DNA of 64,000 nucleotides, taken from the NCBI RefSeq assembly GCF_014638275.1, contig NZ_BMFJ01000001.1, positions 682,001 through 746,000 on the forward strand. Reading direction: 5' to 3'. Below are positions 33,701 through 44,731 of the stretch, piece by piece (the first letter of the stretch is position 1; every line of letters begins with the position of its first letter). Under the pieces are notes generated by a model. It ran no database searches, was not told the origin of the DNA, and saw only the letters and a program-made list of their open reading frames with translations. Origin of the DNA: Primorskyibacter flagellatus. GTDB taxonomy: Bacteria > Pseudomonadota > Alphaproteobacteria > Rhodobacterales > Rhodobacteraceae. The position numbers and the translations under genes are program-made.

Positions 33701-34993
33701 TTACTCCGCAGCAATCTTGTTGGTTTCGGTGACCTCGCGGGCAGCGTCCAGCAGGATGGCAAAGCCCTTGCGGAACGTTTCGTCCGGGGTCGTGAGTGGG
33801 GCGAGGATCTTGACGACTTCGTCATCCGCGCCCGAGGTTTCGATGACCAGGCCCTTTTCGAAGGCGCGCGCGCAGATCGCGGCAGCCAGATCGCCCGATC
33901 CGACGTCGACGCCCTGCATCAGGCCGCGGCCCTTGAGCGTGGCGCCGGGGATCAGCGCGGCGAGGTCCTGGAGACCGGTGGTCAGCAGGGTGGTCTTGGC
34001 CTGAAGTTCGGTCTCGAAGGTCTTGTCCTTCCAGAACTTCTCGATCGCGACGCGGGCGGTGACGAAGGCGTGGGTGTTGCCCCGGAAGGTGCCGTTGTGT
34101 TCGGCTGGCTTCCAGATGTCATGTTCCGGCTTGATGAGAAGCGCGGCGAAGGGCAGGCCGAAGCCGGAAAGGCTTTTCGCCTGCGTGACCATGTCGGGCA
34201 CGATCCCGGCGCGTTCAAATCCGAAGTAGGTGCCGGTGCGACCGCAGCCGGACTGGATGTCGTCCACGATCAGCAGCGCGCCCAGCTTTTTCGCCAGTTT
34301 CGCCACGCCCTGCATCCATTCGTCGGACGCCGCGTTCAGGCCACCTTCGCCCTGCACGGGTTCAAAGATGAAGGCTGCGGGCGCATCGACGCCGGAGGAG
34401 CCGTTTTCCAGCATCGCCTCGATGAACTGAAGCGTATCAACGCCTTCGCCCATGGCGCCGTCGAACGGCAGGTGCGTGACGTCGCCAAGATGCGCGCCAC
34501 CCGCGCCGCCGCGCTTGCCGGAATTGCCGGTCAGCGCCAGCGAACCGAGGGTCATGCCGTGGAAGCCGTTGGTGAAGGCGATCACGTTGCGGCGGCCGGT
34601 CACCTTGCGGGCCAGCTTGATCGCCGCCTCGACCGCGTTGGTGCCGGTCGGGCCGGTCATCATGATCTTGTAGTCGAGACCGCGGGGCTTGAGAATATGC
34701 TCCTCATACGCCTCGAGAAACGCGGTCTTCGCATCGGTGTGCATGTCGAGACCATGGGCGATCCCGTCGCCGGAGATGTGGTCGATCAGCGCCGCCTTCA
34801 TGTCCGGGTCATTGTGCCCGTAGTTCAGCGACGAGCAGCCGGCGAGGAAGTCGATGTAGTCGTTGCCTTCGGCATCGGTGAGCACGGAGCCCTTGGCGGA
34901 GGTGAATTCCGTCGGGAAGGCGCGGCAATAGGAGCGCGCGGCGCTTTCGCGGCGGGAATAGACGGATAGGTTCTGGGTCATGTCTTTCGGCAT
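33701..34993 (-). CDS. ectB: Diaminobutyrate--2-oxoglutarate transaminase EctB
   Basis: A 430-residue class III PLP aminotransferase that turns aspartate semialdehyde into 2,4-diaminobutyrate. The PLP lysine is in DMVTQAKSLSGFGLPF and the PLP-phosphate Asp region is LLIVDDIQSGCGRTG. Family sequence includes FLAGCSSLNYGHNDP and GPTGTNAVEAAIKLAR. Two start codons are possible: 34993 (MPKDMTQNL) and 34981 (MTQNL); the first is listed. It is the second gene of ectABC-ask. Confidence 0.97.
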   Translation of the reverse strand: MPKDMTQNLSVYSRRESAARSYCRAFPTEFTSAKGSVLTDAEGNDYIDFLAGCSSLNYGHNDPDMKAALIDHISGDGIAHGLDMHTDAKTAFLEAYEEHILKPRGLDYKIMMTGPTGTNAVEAAIKLARKVTGRRNVIAFTNGFHGMTLGSLALTGNSGKRGGAGGAHLGDVTHLPFDGAMGEGVDTLQFIEAMLENGSSGVDAPAAFIFEPVQGEGGLNAASDEWMQGVAKLAKKLGALLIVDDIQSGCGRTGTYFGFERAGIVPDMVTQAKSLSGFGLPFAALLIKPEHDIWKPAEHNGTFRGNTHAFVTARVAIEKFWKDKTFETELQAKTTLLTTGLQDLAALIPGATLKGRGLMQGVDVGSGDLAAAICARAFEKGLVIETSGADDEVVKILAPLTTPDETFRKGFAILLDAAREVTETNKIAAE

Positions 34994-35044
34994 GTCGTGT
35001 CCTTTCGGAATATCGGAAATGGGGCAGGGGGAGGCGTGGGCGGG

Positions 35045-35578
35045 TCAGGCCGCCTTCGCCAGATCGTCCTCTGCCGGGAGGGTGATGGTGACCATGTGTT
35101 CGGTGTCGTGCTGACCGCCGAAATGGTCTTCCTCGTGGTAGTGGGGTTCGTCGCTGAGATCGCCGCCGATGTTGCGGGCAAAGCTGCGGAACAGCGCCCA
35201 GGAGGCATCGTTGTCTTCGGTGATCGTGGTCTTCAGCGTCTCGGCCTCCGCGCATTCGTCGCGGTTGATGAGATGGGTCAGCATCTTGCGACCCAGTCCG
35301 AGCCCGCGCGCCTTGGGGCTGACGGCAACCTGCCAGACAAAAAACGCGTCCTCGTTCGGAATCATGTGGCCGGAAATCCAGCCGACAACCTCTCCGTCCA
35401 GTTCGGCCACGACGCAGGTGTCGCGGAAGTGGTCTGCCTGGATGAGATTGCAATACATGGAGTTTTCGTCGAGCGGCTTGCACGCGCGCACAAGGTCCCA
35501 GATGGCGGAACCGTCGGTCTTGCGTGGCTTGCGCAGGATCGGCTGAGGACTTCGGGTCTTGTCTGACTGTGTCTGCAT
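35045..35578 (-). CDS. ectA: Diaminobutyrate acetyltransferase EctA
   Basis: A 177-residue GNAT enzyme that acetylates diaminobutyrate, the second step of ectoine synthesis. EctA sequence includes ILRKPRKTDGSAIWDLVRACKPLDENSMYCNLIQADHF and the acetyl-CoA loop VSPKARGLGLGRKML. It is the first gene of the ectoine operon. A TTAGTT/AACTAA inverted repeat lies 16-40 bases before the start codon, between it and a divergent MarR-type regulator. Confidence 0.96.
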   Translation of the reverse strand: MQTQSDKTRSPQPILRKPRKTDGSAIWDLVRACKPLDENSMYCNLIQADHFRDTCVVAELDGEVVGWISGHMIPNEDAFFVWQVAVSPKARGLGLGRKMLTHLINRDECAEAETLKTTITEDNDASWALFRSFARNIGGDLSDEPHYHEEDHFGGQHDTEHMVTITLPAEDDLAKAA

Positions 35579-35593
35579 GTTTCGTCTGGCCCT

Positions 35594-35618
35594 TTAGTTG
35601 CTTCGGTCATCTAACTAA
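35594..35618. promoter_or_regulatory. Candidate MarR-type operator at ectA
   Basis: TTAGTT (35594-35599) and AACTAA (35613-35618) are exact inverted repeats 13 bases apart, just upstream of ectA in the 242-base gap to the divergent MarR gene. EctR of methylotrophs binds an AT-rich inverted repeat at the ect promoter. Further AT-rich patches (GAAGGAATATTTT, TTTATCTGTATACTTC) lie between 35645 and 35751 and may hold the promoters. Confidence 0.5.
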
Positions 35619-35820
35619 TGGAGAATGGGTAAAGTTTCAACCTTCGAAGGAATATTTTGCGGCGGGGTGGCGGTTTTCGGCCTCTTATCCCCCATATTTT
35701 GCTTGTCTGACTACGGTTTCGGTTTATCTGTATACTTCATTCGCCGAAGTTTCGTTCTTTGGCGCTCCTTCGATCCTTAGCCAGTTGAACGAACAGATGC
35801 GCGGTGCGATACTTTCCGTC

Positions 35821-36321
35821 ATGAACGAAACCGATCCCAACCGGGTGGACGACAGTCTCATCGCCCTTCGCCGCATCCTGCGCGCGACGGAGCAGTACGA
35901 GCGTGACCTCGCGGCTTCGGCCGGGTTATCGCCGGCGCAGCTGCGGGTGCTGCAGATCATCGCGGGCAAGCCGGATGCCAGTGCCACGCCAAGCGCGCTG
36001 GCGCAGCAGATGGGTGTCAGCCAGGCGACGGTGACCTCGGTCGTGGACAAGCTGGTGGCGCGGGGATTGGTCCGGCGGGTGCCCTCGGAAACCGACCGGC
36101 GGCAGACCAATGTGATCCTGACCGTGACCGGGCGATCCGCGCTGGACGAGGCGCCGGATGCGCTGCAGCAGCGCTATGTCCGGGAGTTCGTGAAGCTGGA
36201 GGACTGGGAGCAGGCGCAGCTTGTCGCGTCACTGGAGCGGGTGGCGGCGATGATGGATGCGCATCTGATCGACGCGTCGCCGGTGCTGACGGTCGGGGCG
36301 ATCGACGGGAAGCGGAAGTAG
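35821..36321 (+). CDS. ectR: MarR-family regulator of the ectoine operon (EctR-like)
   Basis: A 166-residue winged helix-turn-helix regulator. The MarR domain spans about residues 15-150, with GLSPAQLRVLQIIA, SALAQQMGVSQATVTSVVDKLVARGLVRRVPSETDRRQTNVILTVTGR (recognition helix and wing). It is divergent from ectA, the position of EctR repressors, which respond to osmotic state. The start MNETDPNRVDD at 35821 is chosen from family alignment; an in-frame ATG at 35797 is an alternative, and neither has a strong ribosome site. Confidence 0.82.
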   Translation: MNETDPNRVDDSLIALRRILRATEQYERDLAASAGLSPAQLRVLQIIAGKPDASATPSALAQQMGVSQATVTSVVDKLVARGLVRRVPSETDRRQTNVILTVTGRSALDEAPDALQQRYVREFVKLEDWEQAQLVASLERVAAMMDAHLIDASPVLTVGAIDGKRK

Positions 36322-36367
36322 GCCAGGGCGCGGGCCGGGCGTTCCGGGGCTTTGCTCTGGCGGGGGC

Positions 36368-36421
36368 GCGTCATCTTTGGGCAAGGCGTCATCCTCGGGC
36401 AAGGCGTCATCCTCGGGCTTG
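36368..36421. repeat. Three tandem 18-bp units inside a family A element
   Basis: GCGTCATCTTTGGGCAAG, GCGTCATCCTCGGGCAAG and GCGTCATCCTCGGGCTTG follow one another without gaps. The unit is the GTCATCCTCGGGC half of the family A repeat, so this looks like slippage within one arm. A partner arm, CATGCCCGAGGATGACAG, lies near 36473-36490. Confidence 0.85.
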
Positions 36422-36613
36422 ACCCCAGTATCTCCTGCCACGTCGTGCGCCCCTGCCGGAAAGATGACCGGTTCATGCCCGAGGATGACAGTTTCTCTGG
36501 CGCTCGAGCATACAGCTGATCGCCCCATGCCTGAGTTTGACTTTTGCATCGCCCCCCAAATTGAACGGATCCGAGTGCCCACCCCACGGGCCGCCGCCTG
36601 ATCGTCACGCAAT

Positions 36614-36629
36614 GCATACAATTGTATGC
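36614..36629. promoter_or_regulatory. Perfect palindrome in the icd promoter region
   Basis: GCATACAATTGTATGC is an exact 16-bp palindrome made of two overlapping copies of the octamer ATTGTATG. The same octamer occurs three times in the MocR/nitB promoter region (48273-48460). It is a likely binding site for a dimeric regulator; whether the MocR protein binds it is inference. Confidence 0.55.
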
Positions 36630-36717
36630 CGCATTCCGCCGCACCCGCGTGCGACACGGTAGACCTGACCCGCACCTTGCGATAAGCGTCGCTCAACAGC
36701 AACGGAGGCTTACCCAA

Positions 36718-38922
<2,205 letters not shown>

Positions 38923-38942
38923 CGGTGGTCCAAGACTTACGG

Positions 38943-38969
38943 AAGGCCCCGGAGTTCCGGGGCCTTTTT
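38943..38969 (+). terminator. Rho-independent terminator of icd
   Basis: AAGGCCCCGGA and TCCGGGGCCTT form an 11-bp inverted repeat with a tight turn, followed by TTTTTG. It lies 21 bases after the icd stop. Confidence 0.85.
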
Positions 38970-39000
38970 GTTTGTGCCGGCGGCGGGTTGCGAGGTGCCG

Positions 39001-39066
39001 GTCATCCTCGGGCTTGACCCGAGGATCCTGTGCCGGGGAGATCCTCGGGTCAAGCCCGAGGATGAC
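39001..39066. repeat. Perfect family A inverted pair
   Basis: Bases 39001-39027 (starting GTCATCCTCGGGCTTGACCC) and 39040-39066 (ending AAGCCCGAGGATGAC) are exact reverse complements over 27 bp, separated by CTGTGCCGGGGA. Each arm is also a palindrome around CTTGA/TCAAG. This is the best-preserved copy in the window. A family B element follows at about 39101-39140. Confidence 0.9.
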
Positions 39067-39169
39067 GGTCCAGGGGCGATGGCCTTTGTGTCGCCGTGAT
39101 TCCCTCTCCCCCGCGGGGGAGAGGGTTGGGGTGAGGGGTGTTTCGCGCTGAAATGTTTGAAATGAACAA

Positions 39170-39784
39170 TTATCGTTCCGGCATACCCTCCGAAAGCGCA
39201 TCAGAAAGTTCGCTTTCGGTAATCGCCTCCATCTTCTGCATCTGCCTGAGGACGTAGTCCCGCTGGCTTTTGGTCCTCTCCCGGTTCGCGGGTTTCAGCG
39301 CCAGGACCGGTGCGCGGGACAGGACGGCGAGGTACGCAGCCTCGGCGGGGGTGAGCGCATCCGGGGCCTTGTCAAACCAGGTCCTCGCGCCGGCCTCCAG
39401 TCCCGTGATGTCCTCGCCAAGCGGGATCAGGTTGAGGTAGAGGCTCAGGATCTCGTCGGCGCTTGCAGCTGCCGTCATGGCCTCGACCGCGTCTTCCTTC
39501 TCCAGAGGAGAGGCCTGGACCCAGTCGGTCGGCGTTCCGGCGATCAGCAGCCGCACGGCGGCCTGGGTCAGGGTGGAGTCTTTGCCGGCGGCGTGGCGTT
39601 CGCGGAAGAAGCGGTCCTCCTGCGCGATGAAGGCGGCGGTGACATGGGCGGGCAGCCTGGTGACGTCCACGGGAAAGGCGGCGACACGGCGGTCGATTTC
39701 TGCATCGTCGGGCAACTTGATCGGCAGGGCCGAGGCGGGGGTCGCGAGCAGGGCGATGAAGGCGAGGAGGGGCAGGCGGGGCAT
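39170..39784 (-). CDS. Secreted peptidoglycan transglycosylase-like (GT51) protein
   Basis: A 204-residue protein with a signal peptide (MPRLPLLAFIALLATPASA). The GT51 glycosyltransferase motifs of class A PBPs are all recognisable: AAFIAQEDRFFRERH (catalytic Glu), KDSTLTQAAVRLL (normally GSTITQQ), EILSLYLNLIPLGEDITGLEAGARTWFDK and LTPAEAAYLAVL. There is no transpeptidase domain and no TM anchor beyond the signal. The second motif is altered, so activity is uncertain; it might be a degenerate or lytic relative. Confidence 0.75.
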   Translation of the reverse strand: MPRLPLLAFIALLATPASALPIKLPDDAEIDRRVAAFPVDVTRLPAHVTAAFIAQEDRFFRERHAAGKDSTLTQAAVRLLIAGTPTDWVQASPLEKEDAVEAMTAAASADEILSLYLNLIPLGEDITGLEAGARTWFDKAPDALTPAEAAYLAVLSRAPVLALKPANRERTKSQRDYVLRQMQKMEAITESELSDALSEGMPER

Positions 39785-39859
39785 GGCGAGACCTCTGTTC
39801 CGGGGCGACAGGATAGCAGGTTCGGCGGAGGGCGTCAGGGGGCAGAGGCCGGGCGGCCC

Positions 39860-40016
39860 CCCCTCCCGGACCCTCCCGCGGCCCCCTCCTTAACCCTCCC
39901 GCGTCCTCCTCCCTAACCCTCCCCCCTGACAGGGGAAGGGGATTACGGTGCCTGGGGCGGAGGTGATGTGGGACGATCCCCTCGCCCCGGCCTTCTCCTC
40001 CGGGGGGGAAGGGAGC
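39860..40016. repeat. Cluster of family B GC-rich elements
   Basis: The run of CCCTCC(C/T)TAACCCTCCC motifs near 39860-39925, then CCCCCTGACAGGGGAAGGGG at about 39924-39943, then a CCCTCGCCCCGGCCTTCTCC...GGGGGGAAGGGA element at about 39978-40015. These resemble the elements beside the DUF559 gene. They fill the gap before the RND gene; no gene is present. Confidence 0.65.
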
Positions 40017-40022
40017 GATGCC

Positions 40023-43000
40023 TTACTCAGCCGGCGCGGCGGGCGCTGAGGCGTCGCGCAGTTCGCGGGCCAGCCGCTGCTCTTCCTCCACCTTGGGTTT
40101 GGAGAAGCGTGCAAGCAGCAGGTAGGCGACCGGTGTCAGGTAGAGCGTGGAGACAGTCGCCAGCCCGAGCCCGCCGACGATGATCCAGCCAAGCGCTTCA
40201 CGCGCCTCTGCCCCCGCCCCGGCGGAGAAGATGAGGGGCACGCCGCCGAGCACCGTGGAGACCATGGTCATCATCACCGGGCGTAGGCGGATCGTCGACG
40301 CATCGAGGATGGCATCGTACAGCGGCAGGCCGCGGTCGCGCAGCTGGTTGGCGAATTCGACGATGAGAATCCCGTTCTTGGCCATGATCCCGACCAGCAT
40401 GACCAGCCCGATCTGGGAATAGACGTTCAGGGTCAGCCCGGTGACGACCAGTGCTATCGCCGCGCAGGCCAGACCGATCGGCACGGTGGCCATGACGACG
40501 ACGGCGGAGACGAAGCTTTCGAACTGCGCCGACAGGACAAGGAAGACAATCACGATGGCGAAGCCGAAGGTGGTCAGCATCCCGGTGGAGGTCTGGTCCA
40601 GTGTAGCGGCCTCGGCCAGCGGGACGATGCGGTTTTCCTCGGAGAGGATTTCCGCGCCGAGCCGTTCGACTTCTTCCATCGCGGAGCCGAGCGACATCTG
40701 CGGGGTCAGCCCGGCGGAGATTTCGACGGAGCGGTTCTGGCCCTCCCGGTTCAGTTCGGGCGAGACGGCGCGTTCGGTGAGCGTGACGAAGGTGGACATG
40801 GGGATCATCTGGCCGTCGCGGGCGCGCACGAAGACGTTTTCCAAATCCGAAGGATCGTTCACCGGCACGGCGGTCGATACCATCTGGATGTCGTAGCTCT
40901 TGTCGTCGATGAACAGTTCCCCGACAGACCGCCCGTCGAGCACGGCGCGCAGGGCATCGCCAAGGCCGGTGATGTCGACGCCAAGGTCGGAAGCGCGGCG
41001 GCGGTCGATCTCGATGAAAAGCTGGGGCAGGGTGGTTTCGAATTCCAGCCTCACCTGGCCGAAATCGGGGTTCTCCTGCATCCGGGCGACGAGCGTTTCG
41101 GCGACGCCGGTGAGCTGGCCGTAGTTGTTGCCGGTGATCGCGAAGGCGAGACCCCGCCCCGCCCCCCGGATGCCAAGCGAATTGGGCTGGATGGCGAAGG
41201 CGCGGATGCCGATGACATTGCGCAGGGCGGCGTTGATGTCGGTGACGATCTCGTCCTGGCTGCGGGTGCGGGCGTCCCATGGGGCAAGCGACATGACCAT
41301 GAACCCGCGCGAGGTGTTGCCGCCGAAGCCGGTGATGGAGAAGACGCTGCGGATCTCTCCGGACTCGCGCAGGGGGGCGACGGCGTCCTCGATCTCGGCC
41401 ATCTTGCCGGTGGTGTAGGACAGCGCGACGCCCTGCGGCGCGGTGACGGACAGCAGGGCGACGGCGCGGTCCTCCCTCGGCGTCAGTTCCTGCTTGATGT
41501 CCTGGGACATGAGGATCGCGGTAAAGGCGAAGAGCGCGGCGATCAGGACGATGACGAAGGGGGCGGCAAGCGCACCCTTCAGGGTCAGCCGGTAGAAGGC
41601 GGCAAGCCGGTTGCCAAGCCAGACGAGGGGGCCGCGCGGATCGCTGTCGGCGGGCTTCGTCAGCAGGCGGGAGGCAAGGACAGGGCAGAGCGTCAGCGCC
41701 ACGACCGAGGACAGCAGCACCGCCATGGCCAGCGTGAACCCGAATTCGCGGAACAGTCCGCCGACCTGACCGGGCAGGAAGGACAGGGGCACGAAGACGG
41801 CGGCCAGCGTCGCGGTGGTGGTGACGACGGCGAAGAAGACCTCCTGCGTGCCAAGCACGGCGGCGGCGCGCGGACCGGCGCCCAGAGTGCGGCGGCGGAC
41901 AATGTTTTCCAGCACCACGATGGCGTCGTCGACGACCATTCCGGTGGCAAGGACAAGGGCCAGCAGGGTCAGGATGTTGACCGAGAAGCCGACGATGTAG
42001 ATTGCCGCGATGGAGCCGATCAGGGCCACTGGCATGGTCAGCGCGGGGATCAGCGTGGCGCGGACGTCGCGCAGGAACAGGTAGATGACGGCGATCACGA
42101 TGGCGACGGCAAGGCCAAGCGTCACCATGACCTCGCGGATCGACCCGTTGATGAACAGCGCGTCGTCGGAGGTGATGAAGATGTCGACGTCCTCCGGCAG
42201 CGTCTCGGACAGTTCCGCCACCACGCGGTGCACGTCGCGAGAGATGTCGAGCGTGTTTGACGTCGCCTGCCGGATCACCCCGATGCCGACACCGGTCGCC
42301 CCGTTTGCGCGCAGGATGGTTTCGTTGTTCGCCGGGCCGAGCGAGACCTGCGCCACGTCGCCGAGGATCACGTTGTCGGCGATCTGCAGCGCCTCGAACG
42401 CCTCTGTCGTCGCGATGGTGGCAGTGGTGCGCACGTTGATCGACTGACGCTCACCCGAGAGGTCGCCGGCGGGCACGTCATAGGCCACGTTGTCGAGCGC
42501 GGTGCGCAGGTTGCCGAGGGTCAGGCCGCGCGCGGCGAGTTTCCTCTGGTCGATGTCGACGCGGAAGATGGGCTGGCGGTTGCCATAGACCTGCAGGTCG
42601 GCGACGCCGTCGACGGAGATCAGGCGATCCTCGATCCGGTCCTCGACAATCTGGGTCAGGTCCTGAGGGGAGCGGCTGGCGGACGTCACCGCGACCCGGA
42701 TCACCGGCTGCGCGTTTGCATCGGCCTTGATGATCTGCGGCGTGTCGGCGTCCTCGGGCAACTGGTTGGCGATGCGGGCCATGGCGTCGCGGGCGTCGGT
42801 GGCGGCGACGTCGAGATCCACGTCGTCGTTGAACTCCAGCGTCACGCGGGACCGGCCATAGCGCGACTGGGAGGAGATGGAGCGGATGCCGGACACACGG
42901 CCGACAGCGCCTTCGACCCGGGCGGTGATCTCCTGGTCGATGGTTTCGGGGGACGCCCCGGCGTAGTTCGTGGTGACGGTGACGACGGGGCGGTCGACAT

Positions 43001-43268
43001 CGGGCAGTTCGCGGATCTCCACCCCCGCGAGCCCGGCGAGCCCGGCGATGACGATGAGGGACGAGATGACGAAAGCCAGGATCGGACGGCGCACGAACAG
43101 CCCCGTGCCGCCGCCGGTCGCGCCCGCGGGCAGCGGTTCGGGACCGGCGGGCGCGTCGGGGTCGGGGAGGAGGCGGTTGTCGGCAGGGGCGTCGGCACGG
43201 TCGGGGGCCGGCGCGGCGCGCGCGCTGTCGCGGGGACCGAAGACCCGCCCGATCAGACCGCGGCTCAT
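40023..43268 (-). CDS. RND efflux transporter permease (AcrB/HAE1-like)
   Basis: A 1081-residue inner-membrane proton-driven pump. After an unusual Pro/Ala-rich 60-residue N-terminal extension, the first TM helix is FVRRPILAFVISSLIVIAGLAG and the porter domain opens with ELPDVDRPVVTVTTNYAGASPETIDQEIT. The proton-relay Asp pair is in TM4, LVLATGMVVDDAIVVLENIVRR. The start at 43268 overlaps the adaptor gene's stop (ATGA) and is preferred over 43283. No outer-membrane channel gene is nearby. The substrate range is unknown. Confidence 0.94.
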   Translation of the reverse strand: MSRGLIGRVFGPRDSARAAPAPDRADAPADNRLLPDPDAPAGPEPLPAGATGGGTGLFVRRPILAFVISSLIVIAGLAGLAGVEIRELPDVDRPVVTVTTNYAGASPETIDQEITARVEGAVGRVSGIRSISSQSRYGRSRVTLEFNDDVDLDVAATDARDAMARIANQLPEDADTPQIIKADANAQPVIRVAVTSASRSPQDLTQIVEDRIEDRLISVDGVADLQVYGNRQPIFRVDIDQRKLAARGLTLGNLRTALDNVAYDVPAGDLSGERQSINVRTTATIATTEAFEALQIADNVILGDVAQVSLGPANNETILRANGATGVGIGVIRQATSNTLDISRDVHRVVAELSETLPEDVDIFITSDDALFINGSIREVMVTLGLAVAIVIAVIYLFLRDVRATLIPALTMPVALIGSIAAIYIVGFSVNILTLLALVLATGMVVDDAIVVLENIVRRRTLGAGPRAAAVLGTQEVFFAVVTTTATLAAVFVPLSFLPGQVGGLFREFGFTLAMAVLLSSVVALTLCPVLASRLLTKPADSDPRGPLVWLGNRLAAFYRLTLKGALAAPFVIVLIAALFAFTAILMSQDIKQELTPREDRAVALLSVTAPQGVALSYTTGKMAEIEDAVAPLRESGEIRSVFSITGFGGNTSRGFMVMSLAPWDARTRSQDEIVTDINAALRNVIGIRAFAIQPNSLGIRGAGRGLAFAITGNNYGQLTGVAETLVARMQENPDFGQVRLEFETTLPQLFIEIDRRRASDLGVDITGLGDALRAVLDGRSVGELFIDDKSYDIQMVSTAVPVNDPSDLENVFVRARDGQMIPMSTFVTLTERAVSPELNREGQNRSVEISAGLTPQMSLGSAMEEVERLGAEILSEENRIVPLAEAATLDQTSTGMLTTFGFAIVIVFLVLSAQFESFVSAVVVMATVPIGLACAAIALVVTGLTLNVYSQIGLVMLVGIMAKNGILIVEFANQLRDRGLPLYDAILDASTIRLRPVMMTMVSTVLGGVPLIFSAGAGAEAREALGWIIVGGLGLATVSTLYLTPVAYLLLARFSKPKVEEEQRLARELRDASAPAAPAE

Positions 43269-44440
43269 GATTTCTCGGGCCATGTGGCGGCGGCTTCCAG
43301 CGCTGCGGTGTCGCCGGCGATCTTGACCTCCGCACCGGGGCGCAGGGTCTGGACCCCTTCGATGATGACCGGCTCACCGGGTTCCACCGCGCCCTCGACC
43401 AGCACCGAATCCGCGTTGCGCTGGCGGATCCTGACCGGCACGCGCTGCGCCTTGTCCTCGCGCACCACCCAGACGAACGCCCCGTCCGAGGACCACTGCA
43501 CCGCCAGCGGATCGACCGCGGGGAAGGGGTCGCCTTCGAAGTTCAGCAGGACGGACATGGCCATGCCGTCGCGCAGCCGGTCGCCCTCGTTCGACAGCCG
43601 CCCGAGGATACGCACGGTGCGGGAGTTCCGGTCGACGCGGTTGTCGATGGCGACGACCTCGCCCTCGATCTGTTCGCCGGCGAGGGCGAGCGGTTCGGCG
43701 ATCAGGGTCATGCCGGGCTTCAGCTTGGCCAGCACCCGTTCGGGCACGCGGAAGTCGATCTGGATTTCGGACCGGTCGGAGATCAGCGCCAGGTCTTCCT
43801 GGGCGGAGACCCGGTCGCCGGGTTCGACCTCGAGCAGGCCCATCCAGCCGGAGATCGGGGCGAAGACCTCGCGCTGTTCCAGGTCGAATTCGGCCTGGCG
43901 GACGGCCAGTTCCGCGGTGCGCAGCTGCAGTTCCGCGTCGCGCAGCGCGACTGCGGAGGCGGTGCCGGACTGGCGCAGGCGGTCCAGCCGGTCCACGCCG
44001 TCCTGCGCGTCGGTCAGCATCAGGCGGGCGCGGTCCAGCGCGATGCGTTCGGCCTGATCGTCGAGCCGGAAGATGACCGTGCCTTCCTCGACATAGTCGC
44101 CGGAGCGGAAGCCGACTTCGGTGATGCGCCCGCTCGCCTCGGCCCGGACGGTGACGGAGCTGGCGGCGCGGCCGTCGCCGATGGCGGTGACCCGGTCATT
44201 CAGCGTGCCGGTGCCCGCGGCGGCCACGACAACCGTGGTCGCCCCGCCGCCGCGGCGCTGTTCGGCGGGTGCTTCGGCGGCCTCGGCGGGGGCGATGCCC
44301 AGCTTTTCGTAGACACCCGCGCGTTCCAGCCAGGGCTGTGCCGCGGGCACGTATTCGATCCAGAGCGCCACGGCCCCGCCCAGCACGATCGCGGCCAGAA
44401 TGATCTGGCTGGCGAAGGATTTCAGAAATCTCAGCCACAT
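43265..44440 (-). CDS. RND efflux periplasmic adaptor (membrane fusion protein)
   Basis: A 391-residue HlyD/AcrA-type adaptor joining the RND pump to an outer-membrane channel. It has one N-terminal TM helix (FASQIILAAIVLGGAVALWIEYV), a lipoyl half-motif (VTVRAEASGRITEVGFRSGDYVEEGTVIFRLDD), a helical hairpin (about 150-215), the second lipoyl half (EVFAPISGWMGLLEVEPGDRVSAQEDLALISD) and beta-barrel/proximal domains. The start MWLRFLKSF at 44440 places the TM helix correctly. It is first in a two-gene operon with the pump. Confidence 0.93.
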   Translation of the reverse strand: MWLRFLKSFASQIILAAIVLGGAVALWIEYVPAAQPWLERAGVYEKLGIAPAEAAEAPAEQRRGGGATTVVVAAAGTGTLNDRVTAIGDGRAASSVTVRAEASGRITEVGFRSGDYVEEGTVIFRLDDQAERIALDRARLMLTDAQDGVDRLDRLRQSGTASAVALRDAELQLRTAELAVRQAEFDLEQREVFAPISGWMGLLEVEPGDRVSAQEDLALISDRSEIQIDFRVPERVLAKLKPGMTLIAEPLALAGEQIEGEVVAIDNRVDRNSRTVRILGRLSNEGDRLRDGMAMSVLLNFEGDPFPAVDPLAVQWSSDGAFVWVVREDKAQRVPVRIRQRNADSVLVEGAVEPGEPVIIEGVQTLRPGAEVKIAGDTAALEAAATWPEKS

Positions 44441-44731
44441 GGGCAGGCGGACCCCGCAGGTTGCCACAAGTGAAAACGACGACCGGTAACGACAAGACAC
44501 CCCGGCCCGCAGGGGACGGAGGTTTGCGACACGCTACCAGCACTCGGCCAAAACGCGCCAGAGACTTTGATGACCTCCGGTCACAAATGCGTAAGCGGTG
44601 GCGCACTGCCCATCCGGGTGGCAGGGGGGCAGCGCTGTCGGGGGCGGGCGGGCGCAGGTCGGGATCAGACTGTCGCGGGCGCGGCGTGCGGGGTTAGGGT
44701 GGTTCCCAGCCCCCTTCGCCAAGGAATGCCC

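Larger units (their letters stand above)
36322..36717. other. icd upstream region with tandem and palindromic repeats
   Basis: 396 bases without a gene. The left part is a rearranged family A region (about 36366-36490) that includes three 18-bp tandem units. The right part is AT-richer and contains a 16-bp perfect palindrome at 36614-36629, about 90 bases before icd, then the ribosome site GGAGG at 36704-36708. Confidence 0.7.

Noticed and set aside
36368..36421. Short tandem repeats suggesting a CRISPR array
   Set aside because: The three units are contiguous with no spacers, and they are duplications within a dispersed palindrome; no cas genes are present.
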